A stretch of DNA of 64,000 bases from Lysinibacillus mangiferihumi (GCF_003049665.1 NZ_PYWM01000012.1:1-64000), one strand, 5' to 3'; positions 37,818 to 47,260 are shown, counted from the first letter of the stretch. Notes: generated by a model from the letters alone, not told the origin. Numbers and translations: made by a program.

Positions 37818-38444
37818 TTATTTTTCTTGAATAATTTTATAAATTGGAAGTAATGCAGTGAATGTTTCCTCTACTAATTGTTGGAATTGACTAACAGACA
37901 ATTTTATCGCTTCTTCTCGTGGAATATGACGGCCAACTAAAAATTCCCCTTTTTTAACATCACGTAGACGGATAAGCAATTCATCTAGTTTATCTTCCTT
38001 CGCGTCTTCGATGGAAATTGCCTCTGGTGACATATGATCCCCAGAAACAATAAAATCATTCGGAAGCTGTTGTAGCAAGGATTTGTTGGCTAGTAAACGT
38101 TGTGCCATTAAATTTTTTTGCGGTGCTTCATAAATAATAGCAAAGACGATGAATAAATGTGTGCTCCAAAGACCAATCTGAAAGTGAGGCAATGCTTTAT
38201 AGCCTCTTTTATAAGGAGCAAAGGCAACCCAACTATCATTTGGTGGATTTACCGTTCTGCGGGCGTGTTTAGCAACATGGGGGTAAAATTCTTCTCCAAG
38301 ATGACTGGAAAAGAAAGCAGAGAAGTTCTCTCCTAGTTTATTGAACTTTGGTCGTACACAGGAATTTAAGGCATCCATTCTTTGTTCTAAACCATTTATT
38401 TGAAACACATTAAAATCTTTATTAGTCCATTTTAGTGTAGGCAT
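37818..38444 (-). CDS. yktB: DUF1054 family protein YktB
   Basis: 208 residues, no membrane segments. WTNKDFNVFQINGLEQRM at the start and PNDSWVAFAPYKRGYKALPHFQIGLW in the middle mark the YktB/DUF1054 family. A structure-based alpha/beta fold is known for the family but no function. Leftward between rightward yktA and ykzI, as in B. subtilis. Confidence 0.9.
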   Translation of the reverse strand: MPTLKWTNKDFNVFQINGLEQRMDALNSCVRPKFNKLGENFSAFFSSHLGEEFYPHVAKHARRTVNPPNDSWVAFAPYKRGYKALPHFQIGLWSTHLFIVFAIIYEAPQKNLMAQRLLANKSLLQQLPNDFIVSGDHMSPEAISIEDAKEDKLDELLIRLRDVKKGEFLVGRHIPREEAIKLSVSQFQQLVEETFTALLPIYKIIQEK

Positions 38445-38567
38445 TTTTAATAACTCCTTTCGATTATAAGGTTTATTTTATTGAAAAAATGGGAAAAAAT
38501 CTTATAACAAGAACTTTAGCGAATCGTATAAGGTTTTGGAAAAAAATAAAAAAGGGACGTGACTTTT

Positions 38568-38765
38568 ATGAAACAAGTCGTAAAAATTATACGTAAAGTT
38601 GACATTGAAAAGCAATATGAACGCATTTTACAATTAGAATTAGATTATGAGCTAGCCTCACTCTTCTTAGCGATGAATGAGAAAGACGAAGGTGCAATCG
38701 CAAAAAGTAAAAAGCGTCTAGCTGAAATACAGATGGAGCTGGAAAGTTTGCACGCCTATGCGTAA
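38568..38765 (+). CDS. ykzI: YkzI family small protein
   Basis: 65 residues, charged and mostly helical (KQYERILQLELDYELASLFLA then KSKKRLAEIQMELESL, a likely coiled coil). Matches the position of B. subtilis ykzI, divergent from yktB. ATG 38568 has AAGGGA upstream; an in-frame GTG three codons earlier is too close to that site. Function unknown. Confidence 0.78.
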   Translation: MKQVVKIIRKVDIEKQYERILQLELDYELASLFLAMNEKDEGAIAKSKKRLAEIQMELESLHAYA

Positions 38766-38786
38766 AAAAAAATTAACCCCCATATG

Positions 38787-38826
38787 AAAATCACTTGCTG
38801 AATATTCCGACAGCAGGTGATTTTTG
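38787..38826 (+). terminator. ykzI terminator
   Basis: AAAATCACTTGCTG and CAGCAGGTGATTTT with a ten-base loop, followed by TT. The rest up to 39099 shows no gene. Confidence 0.75.
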
Positions 38827-39099
38827 TTGTTATAAAGGGTAAAATAGACAATATACCATTGTTAGATAATGGAGTTTTCATCTTTCTTCATTTGACGCTA
38901 CACATGCAAAGCTCTTAAAGGGTCACATTGTGCATGATGCTCACTCTTATTGTGGAGAGTGTGTAGGCCATTTTACTGTCTAGAACCAGAGTACGTTTAA
39001 AGTGTGTAGCTACGGTAGTTTTATTGCTTGAATACCACAGATAAGCAAGTTGTGTGTGGACGGGCGTAAATGTTTTCTATATTCGAGGGGTGGGTTTTT

Positions 39100-39897
39100 A
39101 TGGATTTAAAGCAGATCGATCAATTTGCAAAAAGTATTATTGTTGAAGCGGGAAACCGTATTCGTAATGCATTTTCGTATAATTTAGTGATCGAGACAAA
39201 ATCGAATGCGAATGACCTTGTTACAAATATAGACCGTGAAACAGAATTGTTTTTTATAGAAAAAATTAAATCTTTTGATCCTACCCATCATATTATAGGC
39301 GAAGAGGGTATGGGGGAAAAAGTGGAGTCATTAGATGGCGTTGTATGGATTATCGACCCGATTGATGGAACGATGAATTTTGTAAAGCAACATCGCCACT
39401 TTATGATTTCAATTGGAATATTTATTGATGGTATAGGGAAACTTGGTTACATATATGATGTAATGCGCGAAGATTTATTTTATGCAATTGCTGGACAGGG
39501 TGCTTGGTATAATGCGTCACCGTTACGTAAGTTACAACCTGTGACCATTGAAGAGTCCGTTATTGGCATTAATGCACATTGGGTTGCACCCAATCGCCAT
39601 ATACATCATGAAAAAGTAATTGACCTAATTCGTAAAGTTCGAGGTACGCGTTCTTATGGCTCTGCAGCAATGGAAATTGCCTTTGTTGTTAGTGGAAAAT
39701 TAGACGCTTATGTATCGATGCGGCTATCTCCATGGGACATTGCCGGCGGAACAATTATTGCAAATGAAGTTGGGGCTATTGCAACCAATTTACATGGACG
39801 AACTGTAGATTTACTACATCAAGATACTTTTATTATTGCAAATCCTTCTATTCATCATGAATTATTAGAAAAATATATTGTGCCTTATGATGTATAA
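39100..39897 (+). CDS. yktC: Inositol monophosphatase family protein YktC
   Basis: 265 residues. IGEEGMG near 69, WIIDPIDGTMNFV near 87 and SPWDIAGG near 215 are the three metal-binding motifs of the inositol monophosphatase/FIG family; it hydrolyses inositol-1-phosphate or related sugar phosphates. ATG 39100 is preceded by GAGGGGTGGG; the longer frame from 39070 lacks a site. Synteny with B. subtilis yktC. Confidence 0.9.
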   Translation: MDLKQIDQFAKSIIVEAGNRIRNAFSYNLVIETKSNANDLVTNIDRETELFFIEKIKSFDPTHHIIGEEGMGEKVESLDGVVWIIDPIDGTMNFVKQHRHFMISIGIFIDGIGKLGYIYDVMREDLFYAIAGQGAWYNASPLRKLQPVTIEESVIGINAHWVAPNRHIHHEKVIDLIRKVRGTRSYGSAAMEIAFVVSGKLDAYVSMRLSPWDIAGGTIIANEVGAIATNLHGRTVDLLHQDTFIIANPSIHHELLEKYIVPYDV

Positions 39898-39904
39898 CTT
39901 TAAA

Positions 39905-39942
39905 AAAACTGTTTAGGAATGTTGATTCCTAAACAGTTTTTT
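39905..39942. terminator. Bidirectional terminator between yktC and the regulator gene
   Basis: Perfect 16-bp arms AAAACTGTTTAGGAAT and complement with a four-base loop, A-rich before and T-rich after. It serves converging genes. Confidence 0.9.
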
Positions 39943-39949
39943 GTATGCG

Positions 39950-41248
39950 CTAATTTAAATCGAGCTGATAGTATTTTTTTGGACGTCCTCGAGTGGTGGA
40001 AGTAGTGCTAGGTAATTCGACAGCTAAATTTTTTTCATGCAGTTGTTTTAAAATGCGGTTTGCAGAACGTACAGTAATGCCTAAATGCTTGCTTAGCAGT
40101 TCGCCATTGACGATAGTTGTTGCTAATCTTTCGATAACAGCCTCGATTTTTTGCAATTGTAATAAAGGAATATCATGGGTAACGCTTAATTTTTGTAAGA
40201 GCTGTTGTTTTTCGTTATCAAACTGCAATAAAGTCCCGTTTAGCAACGGACCAATTTCTTTTTCATGTTCAATAATATAGCCTTGCGTTTCCTTGGAAGA
40301 GCAGAGCGTAGCAGCCCTTTTTGCGTATTTCTGACTTTCAGTTAAAGAGTTACCGATACCCCAACCTATTTTTACAGGAAATTGTAATGTATCATCTAAA
40401 AAATCTACAAGTTGACAATGGCTATAATCTTCGGTTGTGATTAAAAATTGCTGATAGGTTGTAATAAGGGCCATATAAGAAGCTTCGCGATGTACGATAA
40501 AGGTGCTTGCATACAGTTGCTTAAAATCTAAAATGGCTTTATATAAAGCAATTTGTCGATATTCCAATTCATCGATATTGGATTTATCAATCGGAATTAA
40601 AATATGGACAACGACTACTTTGTTTTGCTCAAGTTGTCGAAGCTGAAGCTGATTGACCAACTGATCCAATGTTAATTGCATAGCATGGCGTGATGGGTGA
40701 AACGCGATAAACGGTATATTTAGTTGTGCCAATCGCTCTCGCATTTCTGCAATGCGCGTAAAGCTTAAATCTACTTTATTGTCGCGATGTAACTGAATAT
40801 GCCAATTAGCAGCCTTCTCAACAATATCGTTGCTTGCGAACTCGTTCATTGTTTGACTAAATAGATAGGGCTGTCTACCGATTGACCATTCATGAATGCC
40901 GAGGTATTCGTTCTCTTCATAACAAAAATCAATGGCAATCCGATTCATAGCAATTGTATTGTCATAAAATAACTCCGTTAAGACACGGTAAAAATCTCGC
41001 TCTGAAATATCAAAATAGAGCATGGGGATAGCCGTGTTTGGAAAATATGTTTGCGAAAAAAAGTATGGGATTTGCCCGCTAAAAAGTGCACCATCTCCAG
41101 CTAGTAAATGTTGCTTTAGCAGCGCATTTAAATGCTCAAAATCTGTGTAGGGATGGTAATGGAAATGGCAAAAAGATGGCTTAATTTTCTCTAGTTGCGT
41201 TACCCATGAGAGAGATAGTTTAGCGGTGAAAACATTAATTTTATACAT
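39950..41248 (-). CDS. Putative transcriptional regulator with C-terminal winged helix (AbgT locus)
   Basis: 432 residues, not recognised as a named family. The last 65 residues look like a winged helix (GELLSKHLGITVRSANRILKQLHEK, then RGRPKKYYQL, a wing and basic tail). The middle (about 205-330) alternates strands and helices; VKIGWGIGNSLTESQKYAKRA resembles the GGDEF-like sensor of PucR/CdaR-type regulators. AAGGAG stands eight bases before the ATG. Divergent from the AbgT transporter, which it probably controls (inference). Confidence 0.6.
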   Translation of the reverse strand: MYKINVFTAKLSLSWVTQLEKIKPSFCHFHYHPYTDFEHLNALLKQHLLAGDGALFSGQIPYFFSQTYFPNTAIPMLYFDISERDFYRVLTELFYDNTIAMNRIAIDFCYEENEYLGIHEWSIGRQPYLFSQTMNEFASNDIVEKAANWHIQLHRDNKVDLSFTRIAEMRERLAQLNIPFIAFHPSRHAMQLTLDQLVNQLQLRQLEQNKVVVVHILIPIDKSNIDELEYRQIALYKAILDFKQLYASTFIVHREASYMALITTYQQFLITTEDYSHCQLVDFLDDTLQFPVKIGWGIGNSLTESQKYAKRAATLCSSKETQGYIIEHEKEIGPLLNGTLLQFDNEKQQLLQKLSVTHDIPLLQLQKIEAVIERLATTIVNGELLSKHLGITVRSANRILKQLHEKNLAVELPSTTSTTRGRPKKYYQLDLN

Positions 41249-41274
41249 AGAGTAAGCTCCTTAACTATAAATTA

Positions 41275-41289
41275 AATATTGAAAATATT
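41275..41289. promoter_or_regulatory. Candidate operator between regulator and AbgT gene
   Basis: AATATT-GAA-AATATT is an inverted repeat in the 146-base divergent intergenic region. In AT-rich DNA this may be chance. Confidence 0.3.
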
Positions 41290-41394
41290 CTAAAAATATG
41301 GTTTCTTTGTATTAAGGACACATGCTATCAATGTCTTAAATGAGGATTAAGATGAATAGCACAAGTCGAATAACACAGAGAAGGAGAGGGGCTT

Positions 41395-42921
41395 ATGCAA
41401 AAAAATTTAGACACAGTAAAAAAATCTTGGATTGATAGAATGCTAGATAGCATTGAAAAGGCCGGTAATAAACTACCAGACCCCATCACGCTATTTATTA
41501 TTTTAGCAGGTATTGTGCTTGTTTTATCATGGATATTATCGATGTTTGGTGTCTCAGCAGTTCAACCAGGCACTGAAGATGTTATTCAAGTGAAAAATCT
41601 GCTAAGTCAAGAAGGTCTTATTTTAATATTAACGCAAATGGTATCAACATTTACAGGCTTCGCTCCTTTGGGATTAGTGATTGTGACAATGATTGGTATT
41701 GGTTTAGCCGAGCAAACAGGGCTTATATCTGCCGTAATGAAAAAGCTAGTGCTGTCAGCTCCGACAAAATTAATCGTGCCATTTATTATTTTCACAGGTT
41801 TAGTGGGGAATCTAGCTGCCGATGCAGCGTTCATTATTTTACCGCCAATTGCAGCGATGATTTTTATGAGCATTGGTCGAAACCCACTAGCAGGTTTAAT
41901 TATTACATATGCTGCAGTAGCTGGAGGCTTTAGTGCCAATATTTTAATTAGTTCACTTGATGTATTGTTATTGGGAATTACGGAATCATCAGCACAGATT
42001 GCAGATTCTGCCTACACTGGTCGAGCAACAATGAACTATTATTTTTTAATTGCTTCGACATTTTTACTAATTGGGATTGGTACGTGGGTTGCCAAAAAGT
42101 TTACTGAGCCTCGCTTTGGCAAGTTTGAAGGCAAGGTTGAAATGTTAGAACCGCTAACAGCTTTAGAAAAGCGCGGTTTACGATGGGCAGGACTGGTGAC
42201 AGTCATTTATAGTGCAGTTATTGCATTTACGGTCATTCCGTCTAACGGTCTTTTACGTGATCCGGAAACAGGGGGCTTTTTAAATTCACCATTTATGTCA
42301 GGTATTGTGCCGATTATGTTATTCTTCTTCCTTTTACCAGGTCTTGCCTATGGCATTGCGGCAAAAGAAGTGAAAAATGACAAGGAAGTGGCTGAGAAAA
42401 TTTTTAAATCGATTGCGGATATGGCTCCATTTATTGTTTTAGCATTTGCTGCTTCACAAATGATTGCCTTTTTTAACTGGAGTAATATCGGTGCTATTTT
42501 AGCCATTAAAGGAGCGGAACTTTTACAAGCATTAAATTTTACAGGTTTACCAATGATGATAGGATTTGTTTTAATATGTGCTTTCGTTAACTTACTTATC
42601 GCCAGCGCTTCTGCGAAGTGGGCTTTACTTGCGCCAATTTTCGTTCCAATGTTCCTTTACTTAGGCTATTCCCCTGCTGTTACGCAAATGGCCTATCGAG
42701 TAGGAGACTCTATTACCAATCCAATTACACCAATGCTACCGTATTTTGCTATTTTGCTATCGTTTGCCAAACGCTACGATAAAAATATCGGTATGGGGAC
42801 ACTAATTTCCGCGTTACTACCGTTCTCTGTGTTCTTTGCAATCGGTTGGATTATACTGTTCGCCATTTGGTTCCTACTTGGTTTACCACTGGGACCTGGA
42901 GATTATATATACTTAAAATAA
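41395..42921 (+). CDS. abgT: AbgT-family transporter (p-aminobenzoyl-glutamate type)
   Basis: 508 residues with about eleven membrane segments. GNKLPDPITLFIILAGIVL near the start, NLAADAAFIILPPIAAMIF near 140 and DSITNPITPMLPYFAILL near 440 are AbgT signatures. E. coli AbgT imports p-aminobenzoyl-glutamate, while other members export sulfonamides. The linked M20 amidohydrolase favours peptide-like amide uptake and hydrolysis. GGAGAGG precedes the ATG. Confidence 0.9.
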   Translation: MQKNLDTVKKSWIDRMLDSIEKAGNKLPDPITLFIILAGIVLVLSWILSMFGVSAVQPGTEDVIQVKNLLSQEGLILILTQMVSTFTGFAPLGLVIVTMIGIGLAEQTGLISAVMKKLVLSAPTKLIVPFIIFTGLVGNLAADAAFIILPPIAAMIFMSIGRNPLAGLIITYAAVAGGFSANILISSLDVLLLGITESSAQIADSAYTGRATMNYYFLIASTFLLIGIGTWVAKKFTEPRFGKFEGKVEMLEPLTALEKRGLRWAGLVTVIYSAVIAFTVIPSNGLLRDPETGGFLNSPFMSGIVPIMLFFFLLPGLAYGIAAKEVKNDKEVAEKIFKSIADMAPFIVLAFAASQMIAFFNWSNIGAILAIKGAELLQALNFTGLPMMIGFVLICAFVNLLIASASAKWALLAPIFVPMFLYLGYSPAVTQMAYRVGDSITNPITPMLPYFAILLSFAKRYDKNIGMGTLISALLPFSVFFAIGWIILFAIWFLLGLPLGPGDYIYLK

Positions 42922-42933
42922 GGGGTGTTACTA

Positions 42934-44127
42934 ATGGCAGTATTACAGCAAGAGCAGTTAGTTGGTTTATTAAAACGATACGAAGAGGAAATGATTCAAC
43001 TTCGTCGTCATTTTCATGAAAATCCCGAGCTTTCCTTTGAAGAAATTGAAACACCGAAAACGATTGCTGCATTTCATCGTGCTTTAGGACATGAAGTACG
43101 TGAAGGTGTTGGGGGTAACGGTGTTGTAGCGAAGTTAGTTGGTGCTAAGGCAGGAAAAACGGTGGCATTACGTGCAGACTTTGATGCTTTAGCTATTACA
43201 GAAGAAACGGGTCTGCCATTTCAATCAAAAATAAAAGGGCGCATGCATGCATGTGGTCATGATGGACATACAGCTTCATTATTAATTTTGGCGAAGGCAT
43301 TAAATCAAATGAAGGATAACTTAGCGGGGACAATTGTCTTTATTCATCAACATGCAGAGGAGCTTGCACCAGGTGGAGCGAAATCAATGATTGCTGATGG
43401 CTGTTTAGAAGGTGTGGATGTAATATTTGGTACACATTTATGGGCACCAACAGAACTTGGTAAGGTGCAAACAGCAATTGGACCATTTATGGCTGCGGCT
43501 GATGGCATTTACATTAAGATTAAAGGAAAGGGTGGTCATGGCTCAAATCCAAGCGATACGAAGGATTCCATCTTGCTTGCAGCGCAATTTATTACAAATT
43601 TACAACAACTTGTAGCACGTCGTATTAATCCATTGCGTCCTGCGGTAGTATCAGTTGGTCATATTGAGGCGTTAAACCCTTTTAATGTCATTGCAGACCA
43701 AGTCTATATGAAAGGGACTGTCCGTACCTTCCATGAGGAGGAGCGCGATTTACTGGAGCGTGAAATTGAAGAGCTATTAAAGGCAACTTGTTATTTAACA
43801 AAAGCGGACTATGAATATGAGTTTCGTCGTGGTTACCCACCAGTGGTGAATCATGCTGCAGAAACAGAGCATGTGATGGCGTCAGCAAGAAAAGTAGCAG
43901 ATGTCGAAGCGGTTGAATTTGTTGACCCTACGATGGGTGGTGAGGATTTTGCGTACTATTTAGAGGAAATACCAGGGGCATTTTTCTTTACTGGGGCAAA
44001 AAATCCAGCATGGCAAGAAGTGTATCCACACCATCATCCAAAATTCGATATTGATGAACGTTCATTGCGGATTGCAGCCAATGTTTTAGGTCAAGCAACG
44101 TTAGATTATTTGGCAAAAGACTATTAA
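42934..44127 (+). CDS. M20D-family amidohydrolase/carboxypeptidase
   Basis: 397 residues. RRHFHENPELSFEE near 22, ALRADFDAL near 78, HACGHDGHTA near 104 and IHQHAEE near 138 supply the metal ligands of the IAA-amino acid hydrolase / aminoacylase family; the dimerisation domain is inserted at about 180-290. It likely hydrolyses the compound imported by AbgT. ATG 42934 has AGGGG eight bases upstream. Thirteen bases separate it from abgT, so one operon. Confidence 0.88.
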   Translation: MAVLQQEQLVGLLKRYEEEMIQLRRHFHENPELSFEEIETPKTIAAFHRALGHEVREGVGGNGVVAKLVGAKAGKTVALRADFDALAITEETGLPFQSKIKGRMHACGHDGHTASLLILAKALNQMKDNLAGTIVFIHQHAEELAPGGAKSMIADGCLEGVDVIFGTHLWAPTELGKVQTAIGPFMAAADGIYIKIKGKGGHGSNPSDTKDSILLAAQFITNLQQLVARRINPLRPAVVSVGHIEALNPFNVIADQVYMKGTVRTFHEEERDLLEREIEELLKATCYLTKADYEYEFRRGYPPVVNHAAETEHVMASARKVADVEAVEFVDPTMGGEDFAYYLEEIPGAFFFTGAKNPAWQEVYPHHHPKFDIDERSLRIAANVLGQATLDYLAKDY

Positions 44128-44305
44128 TGAAAGCATCACTTGTTTGCATGCAGGCTGAGGAGATAGTAGTTAAACATGAAACAATTATGTTGTGAAATAT
44201 AGCCAAAAAGAGGCGTTGTCTACTCTGTAAGATTAAGTACAAGTAATTGTACATGCTGTCTTATTTACGAGTGTTTAACTTATAATGTTACACATTTAAT
44301 AAAAT

Positions 44306-44345
44306 GCACATTACTAAATGTAAATTTTAGTGGTGTGCTTTTTTA
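44306..44345 (+). terminator. Terminator after the AbgT-amidohydrolase operon
   Basis: GCACATTACTAAA pairs with TTTAGTGGTGTGC (two G-T or mismatched positions), followed by seven T. It lies 180 bases after the stop; the stretch between shows no gene. Confidence 0.7.
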
Positions 44346-44449
44346 TTTTGCTATCTTTCTCATATAGATTTGTTAAAAGACTAAACATTATACAATGATG
44401 CAGAAAAACATTAAAATAGGAACGTTAGTTCTTTTTTGGGGGTTAATAA

Positions 44450-44905
44450 TTGTATTGGTTTGAATATTGTCCTAAACATATCGAAAGTAAGTATGAGCTA
44501 CTTGTATTTAAAGATAATCAACCCTTTCTACCTTTAACAGATTACTACCATGACTGTTTAGGAAGAATAGACAAAAGTTCTGCAATATCCTATTTGAATT
44601 GTCTACTTCCATTTTTTAAATGGTTAGAGAAAGAAAGCAACTATCGAGGAAAGAAAGTGCAATGGAATGATTCAGAAGAAAAAATACGTGTTGTGGTTGA
44701 AGATTATTTGATGCATGAATTGAAGTGTAAGATTCGTGATAAAGACACGTTTCGCTTTGTAAATTTAACTAGTAAAATCCCTAATACGATAAGTCGTTTT
44801 TTATCAGCATTAAAATCTTTTTATAAGGCTATGATTCGTTTAAAACAGTATCCGTATAGTAATCCATTAATAGATAATATGGTACCTGTGGTTAGGACAC
44901 ATTAA
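44450..44905 (+). pseudogene. Truncated site-specific integrase (N-terminal part)
   Basis: 151 residues starting at TTG behind GGGGG. YLNCLLPFFKWLEKES and later TISRFLSALKSFYKAMI resemble the SAM-like core-binding domain of tyrosine recombinases. The catalytic domain with R-H-x-x-R-Y is missing; full-length relatives are about 400 residues. IS3 remnants follow 75 bases on, so the gene was probably cut by that insertion. Confidence 0.6.
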
Positions 44906-44979
44906 AAAGAGTGTTTTAACTGTGGGTATTTTTTTATATACTGGATATTCAAGATTAAAGGGACGGTCGAGAGGCTACT

Positions 44980-45281
44980 ATGAGTAAAATTTTATTTTCA
45001 CCAAAAGAGGTACAACTACTTCAAAAGAATCCAAATGTACAGAAAGTAAGCGAACGTGCGATTACGTGGAATCTTTTTTCGGTCATTTTAAAGATGAAGT
45101 AGACTTTGATTCAGTAAAAACACTCGATGAACTCAAAGCGAAGATTCATCACTACATCGTCAATTACAACAATTATCGATACCAATGGAATCTAAAAAAG
45201 ATGGGTCCTGTACAATACAGAAACCATCTCTTAGTTGCCTAATCTCTTTTTAGTTTGTTCTTGACACGGGTGCTACTTTAG
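44980..45281 (+). mobile_element. IS3-family remnant with internal deletion
   Basis: From ATG 44980 the first 31 codons (MSKILFSPKEVQLLQKNPNV on) match the start of an IS3 orfA. At about 45073 the sequence jumps, in another frame, to the end of orfB: FFGHFKDEVDFDSV to MGPVQYRNHLLVA, stop at 45243. All central parts including the DDE residues are gone, so it cannot transpose by itself. The 3' end CTAATCTCTTTTTAGTTTG recurs at 46834. Confidence 0.75.
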
Positions 45282-45307
45282 TTTAACACGAACAACTTTT
45301 TTAAATT

Positions 45308-45502
45308 CTACCAATTTACTGATCTCATAATATCATCTGATGCAACTAATAGAAACACCAATATACTAGTAATTATTGCGTATTTTTTAGCTTTTAGAGC
45401 TGTATTGTTGAATGTATCAATAATTGTCAGCAAGCTAAAAAATACAACTAGTGACCATAAGAGCGGTTCAATGACTAAAATAAAAAAACCTTCCATTGTC
45501 AT
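45308..45502 (-). CDS. Small membrane protein, unknown
   Basis: 64 residues with two membrane segments (about 5-27 and 40-55) separated by a Lys-rich loop (ALKAKKYA). AAGAAGG lies eight bases before ATG 45502. It follows the frameshifted secreted-protein gene by 27 bases on the same strand, so they may have formed one operon. No family recognised; may be linked to export or immunity of the secreted product (speculative). Confidence 0.55.
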   Translation of the reverse strand: MTMEGFFILVIEPLLWSLVVFFSLLTIIDTFNNTALKAKKYAIITSILVFLLVASDDIMRSVNW

Positions 45503-45529
45503 TAAAACAACCTTCTTTCATAAATTGAC

Positions 45530-46227
45530 TTAATCAAATGTAGAATCAACCCAATAAGTATCATTTTGTACTCTTAAATATACGTGCTCCAACGTAGCAT
45601 TGCTATCTTCGTAACGTCTTACCTTAGCACTAATACCACCGTATGCTGAATACTCTGAAGTTTCCTTATCACGGTATACACCCTGATTTAGAGGTTGTTC
45701 CCAATCAAAAACATTCATATATGGTGAATAAACTCTACTAATTTCATCGTAAGCTCCCACGTACGTACAAAAATCGGCCTTAAAACTCATTTCGATTTTA
45801 GGGTAAGAATACCAGCCTAACACTTTTACCCCTTTTACACAAGAATATCCTGATCCGCTGCTCCAGGTTCCATCAGAAGTACCGTCTGAAAGAGGCGTTA
45901 TTAAATCTGTATCGCTATCCATTGGTGGTTCAATTACATTTCCTGCTTCATCGTAGAATGTGGCTTCACTAAAATCAACTCCGCTTGCTGAGCCATCTGA
46001 ATATGTTGTGATTTGAGAATAGGGAGTTGGATGGTCAGTTTCTAAAATTCGTTTAACGGAGTTTTTCGGCTCTAACAAATTTTCATTCGCTTTTCAAACA
46101 AAGCGTTCTGCTCTACCAAAACTTTGTTACTCGAGGAGTCTACACCTTCAGAGGCAAAAGCGGAAGAGCTAATGCCTGCGAGGGATAGACCAAGGGTCAA
46201 ACCTGCTGCGTAAATTAATTTTTTCAT
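45530..46227 (-). pseudogene. Secreted protein of unknown function, frameshifted after the signal peptide
   Basis: ATG 46227, with AGGAG eight bases upstream, opens a clear signal peptide (MKKLIYAAGLTLGLSLAG, cleavage near AFA). After about 45 codons the frame shifts at a four-T run (46089-46095) and the rest continues in another frame to 45530 (about 182 codons, from LEPKNSVKRILE). One extra A in the coding strand would restore a protein near 231 residues with two cysteines (YSCVKG, ADFCTY). Unknown family. Confidence 0.65.
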
Positions 46228-46401
46228 TCCCAATGCTCCTTTGTTGTTTTTTATTACAAATATTTCTTCAATAATTAACCATTCTATATTTAATTTTACA
46301 ATAAGTAAACCTATTAAATGTAAAATATTTCAAAATGGGGATTTAGAGATGTGAAAAAACTAACATTCGCTAATTTTCCCTATGGTCCTCGAATACAAAA
46401 A

Positions 46402-46445
46402 AGACCGAAAACAACTTCTAATACCTTCTAAATTGTATTCGGTCT
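46402..46445 (-). terminator. Terminator of the DUF1002 fragment
   Basis: AGACCGAA and TTCGGTCT around a 28-base loop; leftward it is followed by TTTTTTG. Confidence 0.6.
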
Positions 46446-46482
46446 AAAATAAAGACTGGAATTTTTTAGCGTACCTTTTTGT

Positions 46483-46812
46483 TTACTCTTTTGTTGTGAA
46501 AATTGAAAGAACCCAATCCCATAGTTCCAATACAAAATTAGTAAATGAATCGACTAACCCTTTCGTTGATTCGTCATTAGCGAACTCATTCCATTTATCT
46601 TTAGCTGCTGAAATCGTATCATTCACTTTGGACCAATTGATATTAAGGTTCTTAACGGATTGGAAAAACTCGATAAATTGTTCAATTTGAGCGTCCGTTA
46701 GGGTAATCCTTAGGTCTTCAGCAACCCTCATTAAAATCGCTCGGATATCTTCATCGGTAGTTGCATCAGAAGTTGAGATTTCCTCTTTCACCTTTTGCAC
46801 GAAATCTACCGC
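46483..46812 (-). pseudogene. C-terminal fragment of a DUF1002 (YpuA-like) protein
   Basis: About 105-110 residues (from a GTG at 46800; coding similarity runs to about 46812). VKEEISTSDATTDEDIRAIL then ITLTDAQIEQFIEFFQSVKNLNINW resemble the C-terminal part of DUF1002 secreted proteins such as YpuA. The N-terminal two-thirds and signal peptide are missing, and the break coincides with an IS3 end at 46815. Probably non-functional. Confidence 0.65.
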
Positions 46813-46814
46813 TT

Positions 46815-46876
46815 TAAACCAACTCTTGGTTGACTAATCTCTTTTTTAGTTTGCCCTTGACACGGTTACCATTTTA
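46815..46876 (+). mobile_element. Second IS3 3'-end remnant
   Basis: Aligned with 45220-45281 at about 80 percent by eye: the last orfB codons (CTCTTGGTTGACTAATCTC against CTCTTAGTTGCCTAATCTC) and the end CCTTGACACGG. Together the two remnants border the 45.3-46.8 kb block. Confidence 0.65.
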
Positions 46877-46954
46877 TAAACTAACGGTGCAGGTTAATTG
46901 ACAGATTAAATGGTTTTAGACTTCTTATAGGCATATACTTAAATTAAAAAAGAA

Positions 46955-47260
46955 GTGTATTTACTGAAAAAGAGTAAAGTCACTTTAATTGGGACCATTG
47001 TAGTTTTATTCATTATAATATTTCTATTAATCAATAACGTCTTGTCAAAAGGTGATATATCCGAGGTTTCACCTACGATAAGTACTCAGCAACAAGCAGA
47101 AAATGAAAGAAAAGTTGATGAAATTAAAAATTTTATATACGGAGACAGTGGAATCATTAAACAAGTAGATGATGAATTAGTGAAAAAAGGTTATCAATTT
47201 CAGACGTTGGTTATGGCAAATTCTGTGGATGATGTTATGGTGAAATATATCTTAAGTTAA
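46955..47260 (+). CDS. Membrane-anchored small protein, unknown
   Basis: 101 residues from GTG 46955. A single membrane segment (about 9-30) is followed by an extracytoplasmic charged part with KVDEIKNFIYGDSGIIKQV and KKGYQFQTLVMANSVDDVMV. The abrupt end suggests it may be the N-terminal piece of a longer protein. The ribosome site is weak (AAAAAAGAA). No family named with confidence. Confidence 0.5.
   Translation: MYLLKKSKVTLIGTIVVLFIIIFLLINNVLSKGDISEVSPTISTQQQAENERKVDEIKNFIYGDSGIIKQVDDELVKKGYQFQTLVMANSVDDVMVKYILS

Noticed and set aside
44906-45307. Functional IS3 transposase
   Set aside because: The central orfA/orfB parts with the catalytic DDE residues are deleted, and the remaining ends are in different frames.
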